Shown: piece by piece, positions 17,026 through 26,777 of the stretch
Position numbering within the stretch: position 1 is the stretch's first letter
How the letters are laid out: the number at the start of each line of letters is the position of its first letter
Source of the DNA: Paracoccaceae bacterium
GTDB lineage: Bacteria > Pseudomonadota > Alphaproteobacteria > Rhodobacterales > Rhodobacteraceae
NCBI GenBank assembly: GCA_027013095.1
Contig: JALUYI010000011.1
Coordinates: 1 to 64,000 of the forward strand
Reading direction: 5' to 3'
Length of the DNA: 64,000 nucleotides
Translations under genes and position numbers: made by a program
Notes under the pieces: model-generated
What the model was told of the DNA's origin: nothing
What the model saw: the letters and a program-made list of their open reading frames with translations, nothing else
The model's database searches: none

Positions 17026-17814
17026 ATGACTACCGCCGTAGACCGCGAGATTGATCGCTCGCAAATGCAGGTGTCCGATGAGGTCGCCATCCAGATCGAA
17101 AACATGAACAAGTGGTACGGGTCATTTCACGTCCTGCGTGACATCAACCTAACCGTCAATAGGGGTGAGCGGATCGTGATCTGTGGTCCGTCCGGCTCGG
17201 GCAAGTCCACGCTGATCCGGTGTATCAACGCCCTTGAGGAGCACCAGCAAGGCAAGATTCTGGTGGATGGAATTGAACTGTCCTCGGATCTGAAAAACAT
17301 TGACAAGATCCGCTCAGAGGTGGGGATGGTGTTTCAGCACTTCAATCTGTTTCCCCATCTGACAATTCTGGAAAACTGCACCTTGGCGCCAATGTGGGTG
17401 CGCAAAACCCCCAAGAAAGAAGCCGAAGAAACGGCGATGCACTACCTGCGCAAGGTCAAGATCCCCGAACAGGCAGACAAGTACCCGGGCCAGTTGTCGG
17501 GTGGTCAGCAGCAGCGTGTGGCCATTGCACGCAGCCTCTGTATGCAGCCTCATATCATGTTGTTTGATGAGCCGACGTCGGCGCTCGATCCTGAGATGAT
17601 CAAAGAGGTTCTGGACACCATGATCGAACTGGCCGAAGAGGGAATGACGATGCTTGTTGTGACCCACGAGATGGGCTTTGCCCAAGCGGTTGCAAACCGG
17701 GTGATCTTTATGGATGCTGGTCAGATCGTCGAGCAGAACGAGCCCAAGGAGTTCTTCAACAACCCGCAGTCGGATCGCACCAAGCTGTTCCTCAGCCAGA
17801 TTCTCGGGCACTGA
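17026..17814 (+). CDS. aapP: General L-amino-acid ABC transporter ATP-binding protein
   Basis: The 262-residue ATPase of the polar amino-acid type has Walker [11 protein letters not shown]-loop [12 protein letters not shown], signature [13 protein letters not shown], Walker [12 protein letters not shown] and the switch histidine in VVTHEMGFA. It powers AapQM. A GGGAG site precedes the ATG. It is the last gene of aapJQMP and converges with sixA across a shared hairpin. Confidence 0.96.
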   Translation: MTTAVDREIDRSQMQVSDEVAIQIENMNKWYGSFHVLRDINLTVNRGERIVICGPSGSGKSTLIRCINALEEHQQGKILVDGIELSSDLKNIDKIRSEVGMVFQHFNLFPHLTILENCTLAPMWVRKTPKKEAEETAMHYLRKVKIPEQADKYPGQLSGGQQQRVAIARSLCMQPHIMLFDEPTSALDPEMIKEVLDTMIELAEEGMTMLVVTHEMGFAQAVANRVIFMDAGQIVEQNEPKEFFNNPQSDRTKLFLSQILGH

Positions 17815-17917
17815 TACCGTCAGATTTGTTCGGCTCGATTGGGAAATCCCGGGCCGGGCGCGCGTGTGTTGCGAAAAATTGGAATCCGGGTTTCGCGCAT
17901 TAAAAACGAAATCAAGC

Positions 17918-17960
17918 CTGCCGAGCGTGCTGCACAAGCGACTGCAGCATGCTCGGGCAG
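17918..17960. terminator. Bidirectional terminator between aapP and sixA
   Basis: CTGCCGAGCGTGCTGCA (17918-17934) pairs with TGCAGCATGCTCGGGCAG (17943-17960), with one bulge and one mismatch around an 8-base loop. On the minus strand it starts two bases after the sixA stop and is followed by GATTTCGTTTTTA, a good T-tract. It also lies about 100 bases after aapP. Confidence 0.65.
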
Positions 17961-17962
17961 TG

Positions 17963-18463
17963 TTACATCTCATCCGGGGTGGCGTAGATATCCAACACCC
18001 CCGTACCCAGACGCAAATCGCGCCAGTCGTTGATGGGAAACTCCAGAACTGTGGCAGCCCCGGTCGGGTATTTGTCAAACTGTGCCGTATGGGGCGGCGG
18101 ATCCTGTCGCAGATCGTGGGCCAGAACACCGAGACCGGGCATGTGACCAAGCAGCAGAACCACATCCCCGCTTGCCGTTTGCAGCACGTCCAAAAGCTGG
18201 GGAGCCTCTGCCAGATAGAGGCGATCAAGGGCAACCGGCACAGGCGCGTCGGCAAGATGTGGCGAAATCCCGTCCCACGTCTGCTGACAACGGATAGCCG
18301 GGGATAAAAATACCTGATCTGGTTGGCGGTTGGTGTCCGCCAGCCAGCGCCCGATCCGGTCGGCAGCAGCAGTTCCTCGCACATTCAGGGGACGCGCGCG
18401 GTCTGCCAGCCCATTGTCGGACCAACTGGATTTGGCGTGACGAACAAGAATCAGACGTTTCAT
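17963..18463 (-). CDS. SixA-type histidine phosphatase
   Basis: The 166-residue cytoplasmic protein of the histidine-phosphatase superfamily has the RHG-type motif LVRHAKSSW (catalytic H8) and the second catalytic histidine in LLGHMPGL. In E. coli, SixA dephosphorylates phospho-histidine on signalling or phosphotransfer proteins; the target here is unknown. The gene follows the ferredoxin-like gene by three bases on the minus strand. Confidence 0.85.
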   Translation of the reverse strand: MKRLILVRHAKSSWSDNGLADRARPLNVRGTAAADRIGRWLADTNRQPDQVFLSPAIRCQQTWDGISPHLADAPVPVALDRLYLAEAPQLLDVLQTASGDVVLLLGHMPGLGVLAHDLRQDPPPHTAQFDKYPTGAATVLEFPINDWRDLRLGTGVLDIYATPDEM

Positions 18464-18466
18464 GGA

Positions 18467-19114
18467 TTATCCCTTGTGAAAATACCGCATATGATGTGCG
18501 GATTGCGCCTCTAGCCTGCCATAGCTTTGACCAGAAGGGCAAGAACGCCGGACAAGGCAGCCACCCTCAAGGCAGCTTTTCCCGTCAATCTTGTCCAGCC
18601 AGTCGTGACAGGTCGGGATATCATAGCGGTCTGAATTTAGCGCACCCGCCGGACATGCCGAACGGCAGGGCTGACGGACACACGTGTTGCAAGGGCTTTG
18701 GTAGGCCCCTTCTGGCAGGGCAATGACACGATCAAAGGCCAGTGCGCCGCGGAATGAAACAAACAGGCCCGCGGTTGAATCCACCAGCAGGCCGACCGGA
18801 GACTGCCACACCTGTCCTGACGCCAACGCCCAAGAGACAAAGGGCTGAACCGTCGGGCCGCCAAAGGGAAACAGTGCCTGCGCGCCAAGGATTTTGCCAA
18901 GGCGCGAAATGGTAATCTTGGACCAATGATCCAGCGGGTTGGGTCCTTGAAAATCGGTATCCGACTGAACCCGTGACCAAAATCCCGGCTCGCGTGGCCC
19001 CAGCAGAAAAAGCGTCCGGGCCCCCTCTGGCCTAAGGTCGATCGCGGGACTGAAAGCAGCAACGATATAAAGCCCTGCCGCTGCACAGGCCGCGTCGATT
19101 TTTTTATACGTCAT
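18467..19114 (-). CDS. Ferredoxin-like iron-sulfur protein of unknown function
   Basis: The protein has 215 residues from the ATG at 19114, which overlaps the preceding gene's stop as ATGA; a longer frame to 19144 is less likely. The C-terminal third holds CNTCVRQPCRSACP and further cysteines (CHDW, KSCLEGGCLVRRSCPSG), the spacing of [4Fe-4S] clusters. The N-terminal part contains LRPEGARTLFLLGP and a segment resembling QueG/epoxyqueuosine-reductase relatives, but the cobalamin part is not evident. It lies between a hydroxylase gene and sixA, with tight spacing on both sides. Redox support of the hydroxylase is possible but is inference. Confidence 0.6.
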   Translation of the reverse strand: MTYKKIDAACAAAGLYIVAAFSPAIDLRPEGARTLFLLGPREPGFWSRVQSDTDFQGPNPLDHWSKITISRLGKILGAQALFPFGGPTVQPFVSWALASGQVWQSPVGLLVDSTAGLFVSFRGALAFDRVIALPEGAYQSPCNTCVRQPCRSACPAGALNSDRYDIPTCHDWLDKIDGKSCLEGGCLVRRSCPSGQSYGRLEAQSAHHMRYFHKG

Positions 19115-19893
19115 TTTCGGAAAAAAGGCAGCATCAGCACCCACCCCAGGTTTGCCGGCCGATTGTCTTGCCAGCTTAACCCGATCTTCATATTTTCGTG
19201 CCCATCTTGGGGTTGTGCGACATAGGTATGAAACAGTCGATCCCAGATAGACAAGGAGAACCCGTAATTTGAATCATGCTCGGCCCGATATACCGAATGA
19301 TGAACGCGGTGCATATCCGGTGTGACCAAAATCAACCTGACGGCCCGGTCCAGCCCCAATGGCAGGCGCAGGTTGGCGTGGTTGAACATCGCCGTTCCGT
19401 TCAGGATGATTTCAAACAGGATCACCGCCAGAACGGAAGGGCCAAGAAGGTAGACAAGACCGATTTTAAGGATCATGGAAAAGACAATCTCGACGGGATG
19501 AAAGCGCAGCGCCGTGGTGACATCAAAATCCCGGTCCGTATGATGAACCCGATGGAACCTCCACAGCAGAGGGATTTTATGGGTCATCAGGTGTTGCAGC
19601 CAGATCGCAAAGTCAAGAATGGCAATCGCCAAAGCCACCTCGACCCATGCGGGCCAGGCCAATTGGTGGAAGATTCCCCAATGGTTTGCGCTGGCATCAT
19701 AGGCGGCGCCCACCGCCAGCAGAGGCAACAGTTTGATTGTCAAACTGTCGAGAACAATCAGCCCAAGGTTTGTGATCCACCGCCGCAGACGACTCTGAAC
19801 GCGCTTGCGTCTGGGCGCCAGCCCTTCAGTTAGGGCGAATAGCGCAAAAAGACCCAGAAAGACACCTAGACGGACGAGAGATTCGTTTTCCAT
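19111..19893 (-). CDS. Sterol desaturase / fatty-acid hydroxylase superfamily membrane protein
   Basis: The 260-residue membrane protein has several hydrophobic helices and the histidine clusters of di-iron hydroxylases: QHLMTH, HRVHH, a histidine in ALRFHP, HRVHH again, and FHTY. Members hydroxylate or desaturate lipids or small molecules using O2. The substrate cannot be inferred; Rhodobacterales carry several uncharacterised members. The stop overlaps the start of the ferredoxin-like gene, an attractive but unproven electron-donor pairing. Confidence 0.85.
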   Translation of the reverse strand: MENESLVRLGVFLGLFALFALTEGLAPRRKRVQSRLRRWITNLGLIVLDSLTIKLLPLLAVGAAYDASANHWGIFHQLAWPAWVEVALAIAILDFAIWLQHLMTHKIPLLWRFHRVHHTDRDFDVTTALRFHPVEIVFSMILKIGLVYLLGPSVLAVILFEIILNGTAMFNHANLRLPLGLDRAVRLILVTPDMHRVHHSVYRAEHDSNYGFSLSIWDRLFHTYVAQPQDGHENMKIGLSWQDNRPANLGWVLMLPFFRK

Positions 19894-19955
19894 GCGGGGT
19901 TTCTGGCTGCTTTATGGGCGTCAGGCAAGATGTGGCGCGCCGCATGTCGAATTTG

Positions 19956-20825
19956 TTACTTGGCTGATGTCGTGTGGATCAGGCTGCCGGCCCCATGCTC
20001 GGTGAACAATTCCAAAAGTACGGCATTGGCGGCGCGACCGTCCAGAATGACCACGGCGCGGACCCCGCCCTTCATTGCGCTTAATGCTGTTTCTGCCTTG
20101 GGGATCATTCCGCCCGAGATCGTGCCATCGGCGATTAGGCCGCGCACATCATCCGGAGTCAGCCGGGTCAGGATATCGCCCGCAGAACTCATTATACCAG
20201 CAACATCGGTCAGCAATAACAGGCGATCGGCCTGCAAAGCCGCTGCGATCGCCCCCGCTGCGGTGTCGCCGTTGACATTAAAGGTTTCGCCATTTTTCCC
20301 GCAACCCACGGGGGCAACAACCGGAATATATCCGCTCGCTGCCAGTTCACGCAGAACCCGGGGGTTAACGTCTGTCGGGTGGCCGACAAACCCCATGTCG
20401 GGTGAGGCCCGCTCACACACCAAAAGGTCGGCATCCTTACCTGACAAACCGACTGCCTTGCCGCCCTGCCGGTTGATCGCTTGTACGATCCGCTTGTTGA
20501 TGCGCCCGGACAGGACCATTTCGACGACCTCAACGGTTTTTTCATCGCTGACCCGTTTGCCATTGACGAACTCCGAGACAATGCCCAGCCTCTTGAGCAT
20601 ATCGTTGATCATCGGGCCGCCGCCGTGAACGATGACCGGGTTTATCCCGACCTGCTTCATCAGAACGATGTCCCGGGCAAAGCCATTCATGGCGCGATCG
20701 TTTCCCATGGCATGGCCGCCGAACTTTACGACGACGATTGCGCCTTCGTAGCGTTGCAAGTAGGGTAGGGCTTCGCTTAGTGTCCGGGCTGTGGCAATCC
20801 AGTCGCGCTTCATGGGGCCGTCCAT
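19956..20825 (-). CDS. argB: Acetylglutamate kinase
   Basis: The 289-residue amino-acid kinase phosphorylates N-acetylglutamate in arginine synthesis. It shows the [10 protein letters not shown] phosphate-binding motif, [12 protein letters not shown] for substrate binding and [12 protein letters not shown] near the C-terminal half. The N-terminal [19 protein letters not shown] matches the alphaproteobacterial, arginine-inhibited type. The ATG used is 20825; ATG 20813 is also possible. It is divergent from the SDR gene and downstream of the engB-side cluster. Confidence 0.97.
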   Translation of the reverse strand: MDGPMKRDWIATARTLSEALPYLQRYEGAIVVVKFGGHAMGNDRAMNGFARDIVLMKQVGINPVIVHGGGPMINDMLKRLGIVSEFVNGKRVSDEKTVEVVEMVLSGRINKRIVQAINRQGGKAVGLSGKDADLLVCERASPDMGFVGHPTDVNPRVLRELAASGYIPVVAPVGCGKNGETFNVNGDTAAGAIAAALQADRLLLLTDVAGIMSSAGDILTRLTPDDVRGLIADGTISGGMIPKAETALSAMKGGVRAVVILDGRAANAVLLELFTEHGAGSLIHTTSAK

Positions 20826-20938
20826 TTCTATTGCAAATTTGGTGCCTCGTTGTTACGCGCTCGCCCAAACCTTGCCAAGTCCCGGATCGGCGCGGCGCGG
20901 CGCTGTTTTATATTTGAAGTTGCACGTTGGAGAGTGAT

Positions 20939-21682
20939 GTGGCCAATGACGAGCGAAAAAAAACCCTGCTGTTGACCGGCGCAAGCCGTGGCATCGGTCA
21001 CGCAACAGTAAAATACTTTTCCGACCGGGGATGGCGGGTTCTGACCTGCTCACGCATGCCGTTTTCGGATCGCTGCCCGTGGCCGGGCGGGGCCGAAAAT
21101 CACATCGAGGTGGATCTTTCCGATCCCAAAAACACCGTCGAAGCGATTCACACGATCAAGGAAAAGCTGGGTCACGGGAAACTGGATGCGTTGGTGAACA
21201 ACGCCGGAATTTCCCCGAAGGGTGCCGATGGGGCGCGGTTGAATACGATTGATACCGACCTCAAGACTTGGGGACATGTGTTTCACGTGAACTTTTTTGC
21301 GCCGGTCATTTTGGCCCGGGGCCTGCGCGATGAACTGCACGCCGCCAAGGGTGCCATCGTCAACGTTACCTCTATAGCCGGGGCGCAGGTGCATCCGTTT
21401 GCTGGCGCGGCCTATGCGACGTCCAAGGCCGCGCTGGCTGCACTTACGCGCGAGATGGCGTTTGATTATGGGCCGCTTGATGTCAGAGTGAACGCCATTG
21501 CACCGGGCGAAGTGGAAACCAGTATCCTTAGTCCCGGCACCGACCGGATCGTGCAGAAATTGCCGATGCAGCGGCTTGGCCAACCCGAAGAGGTTGCCAG
21601 TGTGGTTTATTTTCTGTGCACTGATGCCAGCTCATACGTTTCAGGGGCGGAAATCGAGGTGAATGGGGCGCAGCACGTTTGA
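20939..21682 (+). CDS. Short-chain dehydrogenase/reductase
   Basis: The 247-residue Rossmann-fold oxidoreductase has the cofactor motif TGASRGIGHA, the NNAG motif (LVNNAGISPKG) and the catalytic YxxxK (YATSKAALAAL). The C-terminal VNAIAPGEVETSI and SYVSGAEIEVNGA blocks are typical of classical SDRs. I choose GTG 20939 because GGAG lies seven bases upstream; TTG 20927 overlaps that site. The substrate is unknown. It is isolated on the plus strand between divergent argB and convergent engB. Confidence 0.88.
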   Translation: MANDERKKTLLLTGASRGIGHATVKYFSDRGWRVLTCSRMPFSDRCPWPGGAENHIEVDLSDPKNTVEAIHTIKEKLGHGKLDALVNNAGISPKGADGARLNTIDTDLKTWGHVFHVNFFAPVILARGLRDELHAAKGAIVNVTSIAGAQVHPFAGAAYATSKAALAALTREMAFDYGPLDVRVNAIAPGEVETSILSPGTDRIVQKLPMQRLGQPEEVASVVYFLCTDASSYVSGAEIEVNGAQHV

Positions 21683-21706
21683 CGCGCGGTGTGTCGTCTG
21701 TGGTGC

Positions 21707-22357
21707 TCAGGTAATCCCGGCGATGATTGCGCGCAGCGTCTCCAGCCCGTGTTTTTTTTCCGCCGAGGTCAGGACGATCTCGGGATAAGCAGCGGGATGG
21801 GCCGAGAGAGACGTCTTTGTTTTTTCGATGATCGTATCGCGGGCGGCGTCTTTGATCTTGTCAGATTTCGTCAGAACCACCTGAAAGGTTACCGCGCATT
21901 TATCGAGAAGTTTCATGATTTCTTCGTCCACCGCCTTTGGGCCGTGGCGCGCATCGACCAGCAGAAAAATTCGCCTGAGGCTGGCCCGACCAGAAAGATA
22001 TGAGCGCATTAGAGCCTGCCATTTTTCCACCATCTGAACCGGCGCGCGGGCAAAACCATAGCCGGGCAAATCTACCAGAAACCGATCTTTTCCAAGGGAA
22101 AAATAGTTGATTTCCTGCGTCCGCCCCGGCGTATTGGATGATCGGGCAAGATTCCTCTGACCCACCAATGCATTGATCAGAGAGGATTTCCCAACATTCG
22201 AACGTCCGGCAAAGCAGAGCTCCAACCGATCATCGGGCGGAAGGCCGTCCATTGCGACCACCCCTTTGAGGAATGTGCAAGGCTGGGCAAACAACAATCG
22301 TCCGGCCTCGATCTCATGGGGCTCTGGCGATTTAGAGATCGAAAATTGTGGCTGCAT
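21707..22357 (-). CDS. engB: Ribosome biogenesis GTP-binding protein EngB (YihA/YsxC)
   Basis: The 216-residue GTPase starts at MQPQFSISKSPEPHEIEAGR; a longer frame overlaps the MOSC gene and is rejected. It has the G1 motif GRSNVGKSS, G3 DLPGYGFA, and G4 TKSDK. It assists large-subunit assembly. The start lies one base after the MOSC stop, and the gene order yidC-MOSC-engB indicates a single transcript. Confidence 0.95.
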   Translation of the reverse strand: MQPQFSISKSPEPHEIEAGRLLFAQPCTFLKGVVAMDGLPPDDRLELCFAGRSNVGKSSLINALVGQRNLARSSNTPGRTQEINYFSLGKDRFLVDLPGYGFARAPVQMVEKWQALMRSYLSGRASLRRIFLLVDARHGPKAVDEEIMKLLDKCAVTFQVVLTKSDKIKDAARDTIIEKTKTSLSAHPAAYPEIVLTSAEKKHGLETLRAIIAGIT

Positions 22358-22358
22358 A

Positions 22359-23123
22359 TCAGGCGCTTTCAATTGAAACGGGGTCACCAAGGGACAGTGC
22401 GCCCCCTTCCAGAACCTCGGCATAAACGCCAAAATTTGTGTGCCCATACGCCTGCTGAAGAAGGCCAAGCGTATCTACATCTGGGGCCCCGGTGGTGGGG
22501 TTCACCCCAGTTGCACGGCATCGACCGATGATTTCGCGCACGCGTAACAGAGTCGAGCCAATTCTGATTGTTTGCCCCACCAGATCAAACTCTTCCCACG
22601 GGGGTAACCCATCGATCCAAAGATTTCCCCGGAACCGCAGCGGCGACAAATCCTGCCCGGCGCGGTGGCTGAGTTCGCTGAGTGATCGTTCTGACAAGAT
22701 CGAGAGTGAGGGGAAATCCGTGTCCGTCATTCCGCGATCTCGGGCGCGAACGATCCCGACTGGTCGTGCCCGGCTGGTGTTATTCAGTGGGCGCAACCAG
22801 TCGAGGAATCGCGCGCTATCCCCGGGGGCGTCTGGCCAGAAGGTCAGATCGTCAAGATCAGGATGGGTCAGAGTAAGAATTTTCCCACGCGGATCCAGAT
22901 GCGCGCGAAGGGCCATCAACGCTGCTGTTTTTGCTCCGCGCGAGAACAAGTTGCACGGTTTCCATTCAGAGCCCGGGCCAGCAATATCAGCCGCTTCGTG
23001 CGGTACGGCCCAGCGCCTGTCCCAAGGCATGGTCTGACCGGGGGATAAAGTTACCTTTTTCAGAGCTTCCACCCCGTGTGATTTGATCGGGTGGCGAAAG
23101 ATTTTGGTCAGCTGTGCTGTCAT
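22359..23123 (-). CDS. MOSC-domain protein
   Basis: The 254-residue protein starts MTAQLTKIFRHPIKSHGVEA, and its ATG overlaps the yidC stop as ATGA. It has an N-terminal MOSC beta-barrel-like part (HPIKSHGVEALKKVTL) and a C-terminal MOSC region (FRGNLWIDGL, GRCRATGVNPTTGAPD). MOSC domains handle sulfur or molybdenum-cofactor chemistry through a conserved cysteine, possibly the one in GRCRATGVN. The physiological substrate is unknown. It is part of the yidC-engB transcript. Confidence 0.85.
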   Translation of the reverse strand: MTAQLTKIFRHPIKSHGVEALKKVTLSPGQTMPWDRRWAVPHEAADIAGPGSEWKPCNLFSRGAKTAALMALRAHLDPRGKILTLTHPDLDDLTFWPDAPGDSARFLDWLRPLNNTSRARPVGIVRARDRGMTDTDFPSLSILSERSLSELSHRAGQDLSPLRFRGNLWIDGLPPWEEFDLVGQTIRIGSTLLRVREIIGRCRATGVNPTTGAPDVDTLGLLQQAYGHTNFGVYAEVLEGGALSLGDPVSIESA

Positions 23124-24955
23124 TCCTTTGGTTTTTTCTTGCGCGAGAAGGTTCCCAGAATATTGCCAAAGACATCTGGTTTGACCCCCTGGCTGCGCAT
23201 AATCAGGTATTGTTGCGTAAAGGTGAGGGTGTTGTTCGCCACCCAGTAAAGCACAAGGCCACTGGCAAAACGTCCCAGCATGAACATGAACACCCAAGGC
23301 ATCCAGGCAAAGATTTGTGCCTGTGTTTTGTCTGCTGGGGCGGGGTTGAGTTTTTGTTGCAGCCACATGCTGATCCCCATCAGAATTGGCAGAACGCCAA
23401 TCGACAGGATTGCCAGCGGGCTGCCCGGGCCGGGGGCATCAAAAGGTAGGAGGCCGAACAGGTTCAAAATCGAGGTGGGGTCGGGTTTGGACAGGTCGTG
23501 GATCCACCCAAAGAACGGGGCCTGACGCAGCTCGATGGTGACGAAAATCACCTTGTAGAGTGAGAAAAAGATTGGGACTTGCAGAAGAATTGGTAAGCAA
23601 CCGGCTGCTGGGTTGACCTTTTTCTCCTTATAGAGTTTCATCGTCTCTTGCTGCAGAGCCTGTTTGTCGTCGCCTACGCGCTCTTTCAATTTCTTGATTT
23701 CGGGCTGCAGTTCTTTCATTCGGGCCATCGAAACGTAGGACTTGTAGGCCAGCGGAAATAACAGCGCCTTGATAAGGAAAGTCAGGCTGATGATGGCAAC
23801 GCCCATGTTGCCAAACAGGCCGCTCATGAAGTGGAGGATTCGAAAGATCGGTTTGGTGAGGAAAAAGTAGATACCCCAGTCGATGGAATCGACGAATTGT
23901 TCGATCCCTTTCTTGTCCTGATAATTTCGGATCGTTTCCCATTCTTTTGCACCGGCAAATAGTGATGTCGTGACTGAGTCGGTGGCTCCCGGCGCAACCG
24001 TCATGATCGGCATTCGCACATCGGTCTGATAGATCACCTTTTCGGGCTGGAATTTTGTGACGGCGGTAAATTTTTCGCCGTTCGCCGGGATTAACGTTGT
24101 CATCCAGTATTTATCGGTAAAGCCGATCCAGCCGTTTTTCGTGACATGATCGACCTCGCCGACGCCGCCTTCGCTTTTGAGAGGATCGAGCTTTTTGATT
24201 TTCTTGTATTTTACCTCTTTCAGGCTGCCGTCAAACGAGGCCACCATTCCCTCGTGCAGAATGTAATAGCCGCGGGTCTTTGGTTCGCCGTGACGCGCGA
24301 TGATGCCATAAGGGGCCACCTGCATGGATTTTCCAGAGGTATTGGTTACCGATTGCTTGACCGTGAACATGAAATTCTTATCAACCGAGATTTCACGTCG
24401 GAACGTCAGGCCGTGTTTATTGTTCCAGGTCAGTGTGATCGGCGTATTGGCGGTCAGCATTGTGCCTTTTTCCAGTGTCCACGGAGTATCAGCGCCGGGG
24501 ACCGCGTCAAACCCAAGATCGCCAACGGGAGCCCAGCCGTATAGCGCATAATAGGGCTTAGGTCCGCCGACCGGAGATAAAAGCGTCACGTGCCGGGCAT
24601 TTTTCTTTAGCGAAACGCGGTAGTCCTTCAGGGAGAGATCATCGATTCGCCCGCCGCGCAAAGATATGGAGCCGCTTAGGCGCGGGGTGTCGATTTTTAC
24701 GCGCGGCGTTTTGCTGATGGCCTGCTGGCGGCTTTCCTCAGGAGAGGTGGACAGCGATGGGGCCTTTGACGGAGCGCTTGAAATCGCGGGTGTTTTTGCC
24801 GTCTGCTGCGTCCCCGTCTGAGCTGTGGAGGTCGCTGTTGCACTCGGTGGGTTCGGCTTTTGTGTTTCCGCGGGAGGAAAGAACACGACCCAAAAAAGAA
24901 TTACGAGCGCACTGAGCGCAGTTGCTAGAATAAGGTTCTTATTCTGATCATCCAT
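23120..24955 (-). CDS. yidC: Membrane protein insertase YidC
   Basis: The protein has 611 residues from MDDQNKNLILATALSALVIL; an ATG five codons upstream lacks a better ribosome-binding site. It has one N-terminal transmembrane segment, a low-complexity Ser/Thr/Pro linker, a large periplasmic beta-domain, and the C-terminal insertase core (about residues 365-585). The core includes the cytoplasmic KSYVSMARMKELQPEIKKLK segment and AAGCLPILLQVPIFFSLYKV. It inserts membrane proteins, including F0 subunits, alone or with SecYEG. Confidence 0.97.
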   Translation of the reverse strand: MDDQNKNLILATALSALVILFWVVFFPPAETQKPNPPSATATSTAQTGTQQTAKTPAISSAPSKAPSLSTSPEESRQQAISKTPRVKIDTPRLSGSISLRGGRIDDLSLKDYRVSLKKNARHVTLLSPVGGPKPYYALYGWAPVGDLGFDAVPGADTPWTLEKGTMLTANTPITLTWNNKHGLTFRREISVDKNFMFTVKQSVTNTSGKSMQVAPYGIIARHGEPKTRGYYILHEGMVASFDGSLKEVKYKKIKKLDPLKSEGGVGEVDHVTKNGWIGFTDKYWMTTLIPANGEKFTAVTKFQPEKVIYQTDVRMPIMTVAPGATDSVTTSLFAGAKEWETIRNYQDKKGIEQFVDSIDWGIYFFLTKPIFRILHFMSGLFGNMGVAIISLTFLIKALLFPLAYKSYVSMARMKELQPEIKKLKERVGDDKQALQQETMKLYKEKKVNPAAGCLPILLQVPIFFSLYKVIFVTIELRQAPFFGWIHDLSKPDPTSILNLFGLLPFDAPGPGSPLAILSIGVLPILMGISMWLQQKLNPAPADKTQAQIFAWMPWVFMFMLGRFASGLVLYWVANNTLTFTQQYLIMRSQGVKPDVFGNILGTFSRKKKPKE

Positions 24956-25078
24956 TCTGGTGTCCACCATGCGGCTTTTTGATAGGGTGGTTCAACAGAT
25001 GTGCGTGGGAAAGGTCAAGCGGTTTTCGGTTGGATGTGCGGTTGCGCCGCTCGGAAAATAACAGTTTTTCGTGATATT

Positions 25079-26659
25079 TCAGCCGGCTTTTTTATTTGTG
25101 ATATCCCCTGCCTCCAATCGTGCCCGGTGCTGGTGCAGCCAGATGATGCTGTCTTCGAGCGGCATGGGTTTTGCGATGCCGAAACCTTGCAGATATTGAC
25201 AGCCAATATTGGCGAGATGGCATTGTTCGCCAAGCGTTTCCACACCCTCTGCAAGGGTTTCAAGACCGAGGCTTTCGGCCATGCGGATGATTGCTGAGGT
25301 TATGGCCTGTTGCTCGGGGTCGGAATCGATTTTCGTGATGAAAGACCGATCGATTTTCAGGCGGTTCACTGCGAAACGCCTAATATTGGCGATGGCGGCG
25401 TGACCGGTGCCAAAATCATCAAGATCAATGCCAAAACCCTGAGCCGCAAGAGAGCGGATGTTATGGGTGATGACGTCCTCGTCATGGTCACTGACCACAT
25501 CCTCAAGGATTTCGATTGTCAAACGCGCCGGCGCTATTTCGAATCGGTCGACCTCCCATTTTATCTTTTCAACCAGTTTCGGATTTCGCAGGTCATCCGA
25601 AGAAAAATTCACGCCGATGCTGGGCACCCGAAAGCCGGCGTTGTCCCAGGCCTTGAGAGCCGAGAGGCTGTGGTAGAGAATCACCTCGCTCAAACGTTGG
25701 GAGCGCCCGGTGCTCTGGATGGCGCGCACGAACAAACCGGGCAGGATCAGACCGTTTTCCGGGTGTTCCCAGCGGGCAAGGGCCTCGAATCCGGCGATTT
25801 CGCCCGTATCCGCGCAGATCTGGGGCTGGAAATGGGGCCGAATCTGCCCATTCTCCAGAGCCGCCTCGAGTTCGGCGGACAGGGCATGCAGTTTTTGGAT
25901 CTCACGCCGCATTTTTGGCGAAAAATTGCGGGTTGCGCCGGGGCCTTCTTTTCGGGCCAGATCTAGCGCGATTTCGGCGCTGGCCAGCACTGATTCGGCA
26001 TCATTGGCCGGGGCGCGCCCCGACAGGCATATCCCGATGGAGCAGGTCAGATAGCAGGTGGTGCGATCCACGCTGAATGGTTGGGATAGAGCATTTCGCA
26101 CCCGGTCTGCTAGGGTCAAGGCAATGGAAAAGTCAGCCTTTTTTATGGGAAACAGCACGATGGCAAAGTCATCTCCGTCAATTCGTGCAACAATATCATC
26201 ATCCCGAACGCAGGATTTCAGGCGTTGGGCCACCTCCTGCAGCAGGCGGTCCCCAGTTTCCATGCCGTAACGTTCGTTGATCAGGCGAAACTTGTCGATA
26301 TCAATGTGCAGAACGACGGTTTCCCGGCCAGTATTATGCTCGGCCTGAATGAAGGTTTGCAGTTTCTTGAGGGCATGGCGCCGGGTTGCAACCGAGGTCA
26401 GGGCGTCCCGGTTGTTTCGCGGTAGCGCGGGACTTTGTTGCGCCTCTCCACTGCCTTTCAGCAATTCCTGAAAGGCCAGAAGGGTCGGAAACATGAAACT
26501 GACGACAAACAGGATCGCATCATTATGCGACCAATAGGCGATGACGATGAATAGCGGTAAGAAGCTGAGCAGATGAAAATCACGGAAGGTCCATTTTTTT
26601 TCCGCGTCTTTCCCCGCATGTTTCGCCGCGTCCCGGGCCCTGGTTTTGTCCGTTGCCAT
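25079..26659 (-). CDS. Membrane-anchored protein with degenerate GGDEF and EAL domains
   Basis: The protein has 526 residues from ATG 26659, preceded by GGGGA; a GTG 17 codons upstream is less likely. A hydrophobic region (about 30-65) precedes a GGDEF domain whose active-site motif reads DGDDF, so diguanylate cyclase activity is doubtful. The C-terminal EAL domain keeps FEALARW, NFSSDDL, EILEDVV, DLDDFGTG and KIDRSFI, consistent with cyclic-di-GMP phosphodiesterase activity. Such pairs usually have GTP- or signal-controlled EAL activity. It lies alone between yidC and ttcA. Confidence 0.9.
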   Translation of the reverse strand: MATDKTRARDAAKHAGKDAEKKWTFRDFHLLSFLPLFIVIAYWSHNDAILFVVSFMFPTLLAFQELLKGSGEAQQSPALPRNNRDALTSVATRRHALKKLQTFIQAEHNTGRETVVLHIDIDKFRLINERYGMETGDRLLQEVAQRLKSCVRDDDIVARIDGDDFAIVLFPIKKADFSIALTLADRVRNALSQPFSVDRTTCYLTCSIGICLSGRAPANDAESVLASAEIALDLARKEGPGATRNFSPKMRREIQKLHALSAELEAALENGQIRPHFQPQICADTGEIAGFEALARWEHPENGLILPGLFVRAIQSTGRSQRLSEVILYHSLSALKAWDNAGFRVPSIGVNFSSDDLRNPKLVEKIKWEVDRFEIAPARLTIEILEDVVSDHDEDVITHNIRSLAAQGFGIDLDDFGTGHAAIANIRRFAVNRLKIDRSFITKIDSDPEQQAITSAIIRMAESLGLETLAEGVETLGEQCHLANIGCQYLQGFGIAKPMPLEDSIIWLHQHRARLEAGDITNKKAG

Positions 26660-26777
26660 TGTCGGTCCCCAAGCAGATATGGCGCGACAGATCCGCGCCC
26701 CGACCGACACCTATCAGAGTTTTTGCATATGGAAGGTTAATAGCCGCCGACGCAATACCGTGGATTTATTCCAAATT

